DNA from: Zoroaster sp. YZ-2022
Lineage: Eukaryota > Echinodermata > Asteroidea > Forcipulatida > Zoroasteridae
Assembly: GCA_029582265.1 (NCBI GenBank)
Contig: CM055816.1
Coordinates: 1,178,001 to 1,242,000 of the forward strand
DNA: 64,000 bases
Direction: 5' to 3'
The position numbers and the translations under genes are program-made. The notes below the pieces were generated by a model that saw nothing but the letters and a program-made list of their open reading frames with translations, had not been told where the DNA came from and did no database searches. Shown here piece after piece: positions 33,621 through 43,554 of this stretch (positions are counted from its first letter, which is position 1; every line of letters begins with the position of its first letter).

Positions 33621-34177
33621 TAGAGATATGACTATACACTATATGACTGTGGTGTTGGTGTTATACATGTACATGTATATCAAGTCAATTCATTATTTAC
33701 TTATAGAGATATGACTATACACTATATGACTGTGGTGTTGGTGTTGTATATCAAGTCAATTCATTATTTACTTATAGAGATATGACTGTGGTGTTGGTGT
33801 TATACATGTACATGTATATCAAGTGAATTCATTATTTACTTATAGAGATATGACTATACACTATATGACTGTGGTGTTGGTGTTATACATGTACATGTAT
33901 ATCAAGTGAATTCATTATTTACTTATAGAGATATGACTATACACTATATGACTGTGGTGTTGGTGTTATACATGTACATGTATATCAAGTCAATTCATTA
34001 TTTACTTATAGAGATATGACTATACACTATATGACTGTGGTGTTGGTGTTATACATGTACATGTATATCAAGTCAATTCATTATTTACTTATAGAGATAT
34101 GACTATACACTATATGACTGTGGTGTTGGTGTTATACATGTACATGTATATCAAGTCAATTCATTATTTACTTATAG
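33621..34177. repeat. 83-bp tandem array, about 7 units, ending at a splice acceptor
   Basis: The unit is GAGATATGACTATACACTAT + ATGACTGTGGTGTTGGTGTT + ATACATGTACATGTATATCA + AGTCAATTCATTATTTACTTATA. Shortened units lack the first 12 bases or ATACATGTACATG. Every unit ends in TTTACTTATAG, the acceptor used by the following exon. Confidence 0.95.
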
Positions 34178-34232
34178 TTCCAGAGATGTAATGAAGTTGA
34201 AGGTTGCTTGAGATGGCTCTTAGATCATGCTG
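34178..34232 (+). CDS. Candidate short internal exon of the host gene (exon 5 of this list)
   Basis: Acceptor TTATTTACTTATAG, donor GCTG|GTAAGA. The 55-bp exon is open only in the frame reading FQRCNEVEGCLRWLLDHA. That frame joins in phase to exon 4 (Q|F). It ends with one spare base. The intron that follows is about 8.5 kb and holds the THAP/YqaJ transposon and a 40-bp array. Confidence 0.5.
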
Positions 34233-34440
34233 GTAAGACATTTTATACTGGAATTCCTGTACATCTTTCTTGATTCTTTGTAATTATCAGTTAACCAACC
34301 AAAACTGCACTAACCGTTTAGAAATTCATTAACCAGTTAACCGAAACCAAGAACAAAAAAGATTTTGAAGAATTTACAGCCAATTTCTAGACTAACTGGT
34401 AACTCCCAGCACTAATACAGAAATTTTATCAAAGGTATAT

Positions 34441-35240
34441 AATAAACACTTTCACGGTAATATGCGCCATCTTGTTCACGGGGCAAAAATGCGCCCTCGC
34501 GCGGTACGCCTACAAGTTTTTACGCATAGCAACAGCGATTTTGCTCACCTTCAAGCTTTGATTTTTGCAAGGTAGACGGTCTGAAATCAGTCACTTAAAT
34601 AACTGGTTCTCATTGGTGCGTCCAAATATATTTTACCAAAACAAATCCCCAATATTCGGTAGAATTTCCTGATTTGTTTGACATCACTATCAGCGCCGTG
34701 ACTGTCCTGCTCGTCGGTCTAACACCAGTCTAACGTAAGTGCAGTGAAGTGTAGGCCTAATTGTTTGACTTACACTTGTACACTTAGTATGTAGTTCAAA
34801 ACGGAAGTAACCATACTCGGGGTCATAGGCCTACTCGTGACGCAAACTTTTTAACCTTTAAAGGGAATATTGCTTTGTATTTATTTATTAAAAGGAAGAG
34901 AACTAACGTTTTATTATAGCTGTGGTACAAACTTGTTTTCCTTCCTCCGTGCTTGTTCACAAAAACAGAGTAAACAAGGTCGTCAGTCACGGACTTAACT
35001 GAACTGAAAAATGAGTGATCCCTGTGCCCTGATTGTTTTAAGCTGTAGGCTGGGGATCGCATTGGGGTACGGTGGGGGAAGGGTAATACAAACAAAATGT
35101 TTAAATATTATGCAGTAACTTGACAAGATATTATAAATACAATAAAGTGTTTATCATCTTATGATTTTTCATCAATATATTGGGTGGGTGGGCGGGCGGG
35201 TGGGTGGGTGGGTGAGTGGGTGGGCGGGTGGGGATGGGGT
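34441..35240. repeat. Left terminal inverted repeat, about 800 bp
   Basis: Matched inverted by 39890-41147 (minus a 470-bp insert there). Shared blocks include CACGGTAATATGCGCCATCT, TTGTTCACGGGGCAAAAATG, GGTTCTCATTGGTGCGTCCA, CATCACTATCAGCGCCGTGA and CTGGGGATCGCATTGGGGTA. Its inner end is a run of GGGTGGGTGGGC at 35183-35235. Confidence 0.92.
35183..35240. repeat. (GGGT)n/(GGGC)n tract at the inner edge of the left TIR
   Basis: More than ten consecutive G-triplets separated by T, C or A. It has G-quadruplex potential on the plus strand. The right TIR has the C-rich counterpart at 39900-39965. Confidence 0.9.
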
Positions 35241-35617
35241 AATACAGCTATATTGTTTTGCCTTGGTTGGTTGTTATTGGTGTAAGTTTTAAGTGAAAAT
35301 AATATGTTAATGGATTTTTATATAAACAATTCCCATTGGAGGGATGGGGATATATATACCACTACTTTTTGGGCCCATACCGGTACTTTTGAAATAAATT
35401 TATTGTCGATATACCAAATTAATATTAACCAAAGCATTTACCTGTGAGCTTCTCATGGTTAAAATTTTATTATGCAGTTAAGTAAAATACAAAATCACAT
35501 TTTCAATGTTAAGATGAATTATTTATTTATAATATAAACAAATATTTATAAGTAAAAGCTAGGCCAACATGTTATTTGTTTATGTACTATTTAGCTCCTG
35601 AATTTTTTTTTCAGATC

Positions 35618-36460
35618 ATGGCTGAAGAACCCGAAATAGAATATGAAGAATTCTTAAAGATGACAAAGAGTGACTTGATGGACTACTTGGCAGTACGGAG
35701 ATGCAGCACCACTGGTTCAAAGCATGCACTTGTAGCCAGGGCTTTTGTAGCGTGGGAAAATAAAGAACCGATACAACTCGACGCACAGGCTCTGAAAGAC
35801 AAATTGCATCAACAGTACAAAGAAAGATTAGGATGTCTTCCAGACCCACTCCTGATCCCTGCCGACAGGTGGTCTAACGATGTCAGCAAGTGGCCTTTAA
35901 TTAATCTGGGACATATATTCCAATATATTTTAGAAACTAAGGAGTTCAACATCGACTATGTCGGGAAGTACAAAACCCAGAAGGCATATTCTTACTTCAC
36001 AAGTCAGTTTGTTGGCCCAGTAACATGGACATCAGTCCAAGATGAGCAATGCTTCATTCAGGGGAGTGTAACACCCTCACAAAGCGTCAGGGCAATTGCC
36101 CACAAGATATGGGTACTCGTCCAAAACGATGGTCACGTATTATTATCATGGTGTTCTTGTACTGCTGGCCATGGTAGAACCTGCAATCATGTAATTGCAG
36201 TCCTCTATAAAGTAGAATTTGCAGTTGCAAACGCAATGAACAGCCCATCTTGCACAGAGACCAGTTGCCAGTGGAACAACGGCACCCAAAAGGAAGTTAG
36301 GCCAAGCCGAATTGCAGATATGGATTTTCGCGTGGACATATGCAGTGGAAGAAAGAGGTCGAAAGAGGAGAGGGTTGCATCTTCCAAGGCCAAGCGGGCA
36401 TTTGATCCCAGAAGAGATAATGAACAATCAGTTTCTTCCAAAGAATTGGGAAATTTCTAG
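35618..36460 (+). CDS. Transposon-encoded SAP-SWIM domain protein, first part of the nuclease unit
   Basis: The start is taken at ATG 35618 (MAEEPEIEYEEFLKM); a T-rich stretch ending TTTTTCAG directly before it (35602-35614) looks like a splice acceptor, so an untranslated 5' exon is likely. Of 280 residues, about 12-43 form a SAP-like helix pair (LKMTKSDLMDYLAVRRCSTT...), a DNA-binding module. C179-x-C181-x7-C189-x-H191 (WCSCTAGHGRTCNHVIAVL) is a SWIM zinc finger. A basic RKRSKEERV tract near 265 may be a nuclear signal. TAG at 36458 ends the frame, but the next open frame is the same frame ten bases on, and coding-like sequence continues in the -1 frame, so this and the YqaJ part were probably one protein. 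Confidence 0.85.
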   Translation: MAEEPEIEYEEFLKMTKSDLMDYLAVRRCSTTGSKHALVARAFVAWENKEPIQLDAQALKDKLHQQYKERLGCLPDPLLIPADRWSNDVSKWPLINLGHIFQYILETKEFNIDYVGKYKTQKAYSYFTSQFVGPVTWTSVQDEQCFIQGSVTPSQSVRAIAHKIWVLVQNDGHVLLSWCSCTAGHGRTCNHVIAVLYKVEFAVANAMNSPSCTETSCQWNNGTQKEVRPSRIADMDFRVDICSGRKRSKEERVASSKAKRAFDPRRDNEQSVSSKELGNF

Positions 36461-36469
36461 AAGATCTTC

Positions 36470-37540
36470 ATGAGATTTCCCAAACTCAGTTGTCTTTTCT
36501 GGCCTGTCTCATCAACTCGGAATGCATCCCCGGCCCTACTTCCACCCTCCCTTCCCGAAGTTGCTGATCGCATCGCCTGCCAGTACAAGAATGATGAACA
36601 CTTAGCAACACAAGCATTTGGCGAAGCCATAATGTTATCATCTGAACAATGTCAAACCCTTGAAAACTACACCTGGCGACAATCCGAGTCTCATGAGTGG
36701 AATAAACAGCGACTTGGACGAATCACAGCATCAAAGTGTATGACTGTTAACAATAAAGTGGTAGAAATAATGAAGAACAGAAATGCCAGAACAACGTCCC
36801 TCGTAGAAAACTTGGTGACAGAAGGGCCATCTCTAGCACACATACCAGCCATCTGTTGGGGACGCACCCATGAGCAAGATGCTCTCACCTGTTTTCTTTC
36901 ACAAGAGGCTCAAAACCATAACAACTTTTCATTGAAACCAGCGGGTCTATTTGTGAAAGGTTCACACCCTTATATAGCAGCGACGCCCGACTCAATAGCA
37001 AAGTGCCAGTGTCATGGCAGTGCACCCGTTGAATGCAAATGTCCATTCTCTATCAGAAATCAGTCAGTAAAAAAGAACTTCCACAAAACAGACTTCCTAG
37101 AGCAAATTCTTCCATCTGGTGACATCAGGTTAAAAAGAAGCCACGCATACTATTTCCAGGTACAAACTCAAATCGCCGTCTGCTGCGCTAAATTTGGTTA
37201 TTTCTGTGTGTGGACAGGGAAAGGCCCAGCCTTAATCGAGGTAATCGAAGCGCAGCCGGAGTGGTGGCTGGAGGTGGAACAAAGACTGATGTTTTTTTTC
37301 AAAGGATATGTTTCCAAGTACCTCCTGGGATTCAAAGTATTTTCATACTGTCCAGCATGCTCTAAAGTATGTCTCGAAGAAAGTGAAATTAAAAAGAATG
37401 ATGATTTTAGTGTATGTTGTGAAACATGTGACCTTTGGTTTCACTGGAAATGTGTATCTTATTCGGGTGGGGAACCATATCAGTGTGCCATGTGTACAGA
37501 AATAGCGGCAGCGACGATACGGAGAAGTGCTCTGGGCTAA
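36470..37540 (+). CDS. YqaJ-type exonuclease with C-terminal PHD finger, second part of the nuclease unit
   Basis: Open from 36470; homology-like sequence becomes sensible from VADRIACQYKNDEHL (about residue 31 of this frame). The YqaJ / lambda-exonuclease fold motifs are in order: W77 and RITAS 84-88, WGRTHEQDAL 130-139 (E135), YIAATPDS 168-175 (D174), VECKCP 187-192 (E188-x-K190) and YYFQVQTQ 227-234. D174, E188 and K190 are in the spacing of the catalytic D-E-x-K triad. A PHD zinc finger follows: C294, C297, C317, C320, H325, C328, C339, C342. Known YqaJ enzymes are metal-dependent dsDNA exonucleases or nucleases; in ISL2EU elements the role is unknown. The PHD finger suggests histone-tail reading. 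No signal peptide or membrane segment is seen. Confidence 0.85.
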   Translation: MRFPKLSCLFWPVSSTRNASPALLPPSLPEVADRIACQYKNDEHLATQAFGEAIMLSSEQCQTLENYTWRQSESHEWNKQRLGRITASKCMTVNNKVVEIMKNRNARTTSLVENLVTEGPSLAHIPAICWGRTHEQDALTCFLSQEAQNHNNFSLKPAGLFVKGSHPYIAATPDSIAKCQCHGSAPVECKCPFSIRNQSVKKNFHKTDFLEQILPSGDIRLKRSHAYYFQVQTQIAVCCAKFGYFCVWTGKGPALIEVIEAQPEWWLEVEQRLMFFFKGYVSKYLLGFKVFSYCPACSKVCLEESEIKKNDDFSVCCETCDLWFHWKCVSYSGGEPYQCAMCTEIAAATIRRSALG

Positions 37541-38070
37541 ACAGAATTTTCCTAGTGCAGATAAATTTAAGGGAATGTAATGTTCTTGTCACATCCACAG
37601 GTTTTCCCAATACCCGATGTAAGTTACCCCAATCGACCACGCAAAATAAAATAGCAATGACAAATTCTCTTTATATTCCTGAAAAATATTGTCGATGTTT
37701 GAGTATTCTTTTCATTATGCTATTTAGAGATGGATAGATGAATGGATGGGTGGAGAACCATTTATTTATAACTGAATAGGTATTTGTTTCATTAATGTTT
37801 TTAGATGTATTTGTCTACATTTTGTATTAGATTTATTTTTTAATTTAATTTTATCTTTTTAATTCTTGTTATTCTCAGGGCCCCGTGGAAGACCACATTA
37901 TTATGGTAAAAGATCAGAAAGAAAGAAAGAAATAAACTGTTGGTTGGTACTTTTTGGAACTTGTATACACTGTGCTTCAAGTATAGTGAAGTTTTGGGGG
38001 TCAAGGCTAAGTGATTATTTTACAAGACCATGACAAAATGGGCAGCCTCTACTTTCGACATTTTTACTTT

Positions 38071-39363
38071 CTACTTACTTAAAGGATCAAGTAAATTACA
38101 CAATGCACAACATGTGGTAACAATGTCATCACAAAGTGGCAGACATGGAATTTCCATTTCGGTGGACAGGATCCTAAACCACTTGACTCGTGCAATTGCT
38201 TTCTCCACATAAATTCGTACATTGGCAATCCTAGATGTTGCCTGCAAATCTTCTCCAGAAAGTTGCAGTGTACTCTTACAGCTTGGTGGAATGTTGAGTG
38301 TAGCCTGATAAGCAGCTAGATCATCCTTGATCTTAAAGCCCCGGTCAGCCATGACCTGATCATAAGGTTCGAGCATGTTGTAAAACCCGCTATCCTTCAC
38401 GATGTACTTGTCGGATGCGCGGCCACCATAGCACTGGGAGGTAAACATTATTTGTCCATTTGGGGATATTGCTATGATAATTTTAAATGTGCAGTGATGC
38501 TTATACTCACTCCAACACATAGCTTGTACGTCTAATGCTGATGGAGTTTCGATGAAGACCTCTGTACAGTCTATAATTGTACGGACCTTTGGGAACCACT
38601 TTTTGAAGCTGTCTGGCAGGCTTGCCCTTACATCTTGACGACTTGGCCATAGAATTAGCCATTTCAGTTCTTTTGCCATCAACTTAATCCATGTTGTAAA
38701 AACTTGGCTGATATGGCCGGTCGAGACTTGAAAACGAAAGGCCAAATCTTGAACGAGCAGGCCAAGACGAAGTCTCATCATGACCATTAAAAATTCTTGT
38801 TCCAAGGTTAGTTTTCTTGATGGACCGGATCGATGATAGTCCCCTGGCATTGTGTAGGCATCTATGGGTGGTTTTTCTTTTTCTGTTTGCTTCATTCCTT
38901 TCCAGTACAGCATGTGCTCTGCCTTTTGATGCAAGTGTACGAACACAAATTTGAAAGTTGTGGTATCTTTAAAACCGGTAAAGAACCGAACATCTGTATC
39001 CTTGGTAATTTGTTCAAAATGAAGGGGAACTGGTACTGAACTCAGTGGATGGTCTGACGAAGTGTCGGGGACAACAGCTGATTTTTTGAGAAACAGTGTC
39101 GGCTTTGGATATTGTTCAGTGGGTTTTCCGTCTACAAAGTGGTTGGAACAAACCACAACATTGCTGCCCATTGTCCATTTCATTTCGCCATCCTTCGCCT
39201 GCCTTCCCTTCAGAAGTTGTTTCTGCCACTGCCGTCTCTTGGCCTCGTTGTTTGCCACTCCAAACCATTTTACTGTCTGCACATGAGATCTTTTAATGAC
39301 TTTACTTAGTTGCCTTCTGTCGTTCTTGCAGCCGGCAACACCACACCTATCACCTCCTCCCAT
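38071..39363 (-). CDS. THAP-domain DDE_4 transposase
   Basis: A 430-residue frame starts at ATG 39363-39361 (MGGGDRCGVAGC). An upstream in-frame ATG at 39411 adds 16 residues that do not look like protein, and TTTTTATTACAG just before MGGG resembles a splice acceptor. Numbering from the longer form, the THAP finger is C23-x4-C28, W49, C88-x2-H91 and YPKPTLF 101-107. A helix-turn-helix lies at 201-245 (LTLEQEFLMVMMRLRLGLLV...GHISQVF). The DDE_Tnp_4 nuclease has D281 in IIDCTEVFIETP, D334 in RASDKY, D356 in VMADRGF and E403 in VRIYVEKAIARVKW. It ends at a normal stop at 38071-38073. The THAP C-to-C spacing is slightly long. It looks intact. It converges on the nuclease unit, about 530 bp apart. 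Confidence 0.92.
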   Translation of the reverse strand: MGGGDRCGVAGCKNDRRQLSKVIKRSHVQTVKWFGVANNEAKRRQWQKQLLKGRQAKDGEMKWTMGSNVVVCSNHFVDGKPTEQYPKPTLFLKKSAVVPDTSSDHPLSSVPVPLHFEQITKDTDVRFFTGFKDTTTFKFVFVHLHQKAEHMLYWKGMKQTEKEKPPIDAYTMPGDYHRSGPSRKLTLEQEFLMVMMRLRLGLLVQDLAFRFQVSTGHISQVFTTWIKLMAKELKWLILWPSRQDVRASLPDSFKKWFPKVRTIIDCTEVFIETPSALDVQAMCWSEYKHHCTFKIIIAISPNGQIMFTSQCYGGRASDKYIVKDSGFYNMLEPYDQVMADRGFKIKDDLAAYQATLNIPPSCKSTLQLSGEDLQATSRIANVRIYVEKAIARVKWFRILSTEMEIPCLPLCDDIVTTCCALCNLLDPLSK

Positions 39364-39654
39364 TTTGGCTGTAATAAAAAAGAACCAAAGTCTATTGCTT
39401 GGAATATGCATTGTTTAAATTATTGTACATTATTAATTTAATCGATTTAATTAATGTAAACGTGTGGATAAAGTTGAAAATTATACTGAATTTAATATAT
39501 TGGATATTAGATACCAAAAGGAATTCCTCATTATAAAAATCTCTTAACGTATTATTTTTTAATTTAACACCTAAAAAAAATTAAAATACAAAAAAAAACA
39601 AAAAAAAAAACAAAAAAAAACATTAATTTAACTTAAAACCTAAACCAATAACAA

Positions 39655-39695
39655 CCGACAAAGGCAAAAAAAAATATATATATATATATATATGC
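39655..39695. repeat. A-rich and (TA)n low-complexity
   Basis: An (A)n-C-(A)n run at 39585-39622 and (TA)11 near 39671-39694, between the transposase promoter side and the right TIR. Confidence 0.9.
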
Positions 39696-39889
39696 GGGGG
39701 TGGGGAGGGGATCTAACCCCATCCATATCACCACCCATATCACCACCCACGGGACCCTTTACTCCTCTCCCCATGCACCAGTATGTTGCATTTTAAATTA
39801 TTATTATACCTAAGATGTTTCAGAAGAAAACCGAGTTAGGGACATACCAATAACTTTCCTATTTGTCAAGATATTCCTCCATCTCACCC

Positions 39890-41147
39890 GGGTGTCTGTC
39901 CCCACCCATAGCTTTATTACCCCCATCCCCACCCGCCCACCTACTCATCCACCCACTCACCCAATATATTGATGAAAAATCAACAACTTTTATTGTATTT
40001 ATAATATCCTGTCAAATTACTGCATAATATTTAAAAAAATATATGCTTTATTACCCTTCCCCCACCGTACCCCAATGCGATCCCCAGCCTACAGCTTAAA
40101 ACAATCAGAGCACAGGGATTACTCATTTTTCATTTCATTTAAGTTCGTGACTGACGACCTATTTTACTCTGTTTTTGTGAACAAGCAAGGATGAAGGAAA
40201 ACAAGTTTGTATCACAGCTACAATAAAACGTTCGTTCTCTTCCTTTTAATATATAAATACAAAACAATATTCCCTTTAAAGGTTAAAAGTTTGCATCACA
40301 AGTATGACCCGAGTAGTATGGTTACTTCCGTTTTGAACTACATACTAAGTGTACAAGTGTAAGTCAAACAACTAGGCCTACACTTTACTGCACTTACGTT
40401 AGACTACCAGACTGAAGCTAGCCGCGAATTGGGCCAGAAAAGCCATCCGCAATTGGCAGCCGCGAATTCGCGGTTGGGAATTCCCAAGAGCGAATTCACA
40501 GCCGCGAATTCAGAAAACGGGAATGAGCGACACAATTTACTTACGTTGGTCAAATTATTAACAGTTAATTTTACCTATTACCTTTTATTTAAATGTACTT
40601 TTTGTTAAATAATCATAAAGAACATGTCAATGCCCTCACTTCATTCCTGTTAAAGCAAATTTGGCCCACTAATTAGTGTCTAATTAGACAGTGTTTAAAG
40701 GGACAAATATTAGAATGTGTCTGCACTTTTTCAGGCCTTTTCTTATTTTTTGTACAAAGAGGGGTTCACTAAAAACAAAATGTACCAAACATCTCTTAGA
40801 AATATTAATTTTTTATTTGATAATCATAAAGAACATGTCATTGTCCACACTTAATTTCCATTAAGGCCAATTTTAGACTGACGAGCAGGACGGTCACGGC
40901 GCTGATAGTGATGTCAAACAAATCAGGAAATTCTACCGAATATTGGGGATTTATTTTGGTAAAATATATTTGGACGCACCAATGAGAACCAGTTATTTAA
41001 GTGACTGATTTCAGACCGTCTACCTTTCAAAGCTTGAAGGTGAGCAAAATCGCAACAGCTATGCGTAAAAACGTTCAGGCGTACCGCGCGAAGGCGCGTT
41101 TTTGCCCCGTGAACAAGATGGCGCATATTACCGTGATAGGGTTTATT
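39890..41147. repeat. Right terminal inverted repeat with a 470-bp insertion
   Basis: The inverted counterpart of 34441-35240, in two blocks: 39890-40404 and about 40873-41147. It ends GGCGCATATTACCGTGATAG then GGTTTATT. The intervening 40405-40872 has no match in the left TIR. Confidence 0.92.
40405..40872. mobile_element. Insertion within the right TIR
   Basis: Interrupts the TIR after GCACTTACGTTAGAC; similarity resumes at TTTAGACTGACGAGC. It contains three copies of GCCGCGAATT within 40420-40510. A tandem pair of related segments follows (AATCATAAAGAACATGTCAA near 40610 and AATCATAAAGAACATGTCAT near 40822). No coding capacity. TTAGAC occurs at both borders. Confidence 0.65.
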
Positions 41148-41177
41148 CCTTTATTTTTTAAAGTATTAACTTAGTGT

Positions 41178-42788
41178 AATGTTGGTATCTGCATTGCTAC
41201 CTGTCTATACTTATTATAATGTTGGTATTTGCATTGATACCTGTGTATACTTATTATAATGTTGGTGTCTGCATTGATACCTGTGCATACTTATTATAAT
41301 GTTGGTATCTGCATTGATACCTGTCTATACTTATTATAATGTTGGTATTTGCATTGATACCTGTGTATACTTATTATAATGTTGGTGTCTGCATTGATAC
41401 CTGTGCATACTTATTATAATGTTGGTATCTGCATTGATACCTGTCTATACTTATTATAATGTTGGTATTTGCATTGCTACCTGTGTATACTTATTATAAT
41501 GTTGGTATTTGCATTGATACCTGTGTATACTTATTATAATGTTGGTGTCTGCATTGATACCTGTGTATACTTATTATAATGTTGGTATCTGCATTGATAC
41601 CTGTGTATACTTATTATAATGTTGGTATCTGCATTGATACCCGTGTATACTTATTATAATGTTGGTATCTATTGATATCTGTGTATACTTATTATAATGT
41701 TGGTATCTGCATTGATACCTGTGTATACTTATTATAATGTTGGTATCTGCATTGATACCTGTGTATACTTATTATAATGTTGGTATCTGCGTTGATACCT
41801 GTGTATACTTATTATAATGTTGGTATCTGCATTGATACCTGTGTATACTTATTATAATGTTGGTATCTGCATTGATACCTGTGTATACTTATTATAATGT
41901 TGGTATCTGCATTGATACCTGTGTATACTTATTATAATGTTGGTATCTGCATTGATACCTGTGTATACTTATTATAATGTTGGTGTCTGCATTGATACCT
42001 GTGTATACTTATTATAATGTTGGTATCTGCATTGATACCTGTGTATACTTATTATAATGTTGGTGTCTGCATTGATACCTGTGTATACTTATTATAATGT
42101 TGGTGTCTGCATTGATACCTGTGTATACTTATTATAATGTTGGTATCTGCATTGATACCTGTAATGTTATATATAATTATAATGTTGGTATTTGCATTGA
42201 TACCTGTGTATACTTATTATAATGTTGGTGTCTGCATTGATACCTGTGTATACTTATTATAATGTTGGTATCTGCATTGATACCTGTCTATACTTATTAT
42301 AATGTTGGTATCTGCATTGATACCTGTGTATACTTATTATAATGTTGGTGTCTGCATTGATACCTGTGTATACTTATTATAATGTTGGTATCTGCATTGA
42401 TACCTGTATACTTATTATAATGTTGGTATCTGCATTGATACCTGTGTATACTTATTATAATGTTGGTATCTGCATTGATACCTGTGTATACTTATTATAA
42501 TGTTGGTGTCTGCATTGATACCTGTGTATACTTATTATAATGTTGGTATCTGCATTGATACCTGTGTATACTTATTATAATGTTGGTATCTGCATTGATA
42601 CCTGCGTATACTTATTATAATGTTGGTGTCTGCATTGATACCTGTGTATACTTATTATAATGTTGGTATCTGCATTGATACCTGTGTATACTTATTATAA
42701 TGTTGGTATCTGCATTGATACCTGTGTATACTTATTATAATCTTGGTATCTGCATTGATACCTGTGTATACTTATTATAATGTTGTTG
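41178..42788. repeat. 40-bp tandem array, about 40 units, abutting a splice acceptor
   Basis: The unit is GTTGGTATCTGCATTGATAC + CTGTGTATACTTATTATAAT. It is remarkably regular, with three main variants (TATCT, TATTT, TGTCT) and rare indels near 41671 and 42163. The first 200 bp show a 120-bp (3-unit) higher-order order of variants. The last unit leads directly into ATGTTGTTGTACCTAACAG, the acceptor of exon 6. Confidence 0.97.
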
Positions 42789-42798
42789 TACCTAACAG

Positions 42799-42930
42799 AC
42801 TTGCCAAGGTGTATGAGATGGAAATATTGATATGTGAGTTATTTGTTCATAGAGGTTCTACTCCACCATCACACAGCGCATCTACAGATCTACTGACTAC
42901 CACAGCATTTGACTATGATGCTGCAACAAG
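42799..42930 (+). CDS. Candidate internal exon of the host gene (exon 6 of this list)
   Basis: Acceptor TTGTACCTAACAG, donor ACAAG|GTGAGA. The open frame reads LAKVYEMEILICELFVHRGS then TPPSHSASTDLL and AFDYDAAT, leaving two bases (AG). These join in phase with the single spare base of exon 7 (codon AGC). The other frames contain stops. The 5' phase does not fit exon 5 directly, so an exon may be missing in the 8.5-kb intron. The Ser/Thr-rich stretch looks like a linker. Not recognised. Confidence 0.6.
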
Positions 42931-43554
42931 GTGAGATCAATATCAATTCCATTCTCTTCATTGATATAATTCTAGTAGATTCTTTGAATGGGTTTTATCA
43001 GAAGTCTATTACCTACAATGTACATGAAGTGTAATGTAATCCATACCATGGCATTGTACTCTAAATGCACGCATGCACAACGAGTATGGTGACAAGTTTT
43101 ACCACTCTGCCCAGCCTGATGTAAGGCATCATGGGATTAGGCGCTTGACACGTCAAGCTATTTCCTAAAACTAGATGCAATCTTAAACTAGATGAGGGCG
43201 AACCATCTTTGGGGCGAACAATGGGCGAATAGTTCGAGTGGCACACTTCATGTCGGTAACAGACTTCTGGTACTGTGCCGTAGACTAGGTTAGTACACGA
43301 GTGGCACACTTAGTGATAATGAGGTGCCTATGGATTACTGTGCTTTGGGCAAAGCTAAGAAAAAATTGTAAGCAAATTTGTAGAAAACTAGTCGTTGACA
43401 TTAACTCCAAGAATTCAATATGAAGCATTATAATTGATGGTATACATGATTGAGAACAGAAAAAAACATGAAATGCAAAAAGGAATTGAAGTAAACATTT
43501 GTAAACTTAAGATTATTAAAATGTATAGAAGTATATAGCTTTCGTATTGTGATT
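42931..43554. other. Intron, no gene seen
   Basis: A GC-richer patch (43060-43310) contains AGTTCGAGTGGCACACTT and ACACGAGTGGCACACTTAGT as a loose direct repeat; its nature is unknown. Confidence 0.5.

Larger units (their letters stand above)
34441..41147. mobile_element. ISL2EU-type (PIF/Harbinger-related) DNA transposon, near complete, with long TIRs
   Basis: The 6.7-kb element is bounded by inverted repeats. The left end starts AATAAACACTTTCACGGTAA; the right end is the complement of AATAAACCCTATCACGGTAA. Inside lie two convergent units: a SAP/SWIM plus YqaJ/PHD protein on the plus strand (35618-37540) and a THAP-DDE_4 transposase on the minus strand (38071-39363). A transposase together with a YqaJ nuclease is the reported hallmark of ISL2EU elements. 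The transposase frame is intact; the nuclease frame has two compensating indels. The target duplication could not be resolved. It sits between plus-strand exons 5 and 6 of the host gene. Confidence 0.85.
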
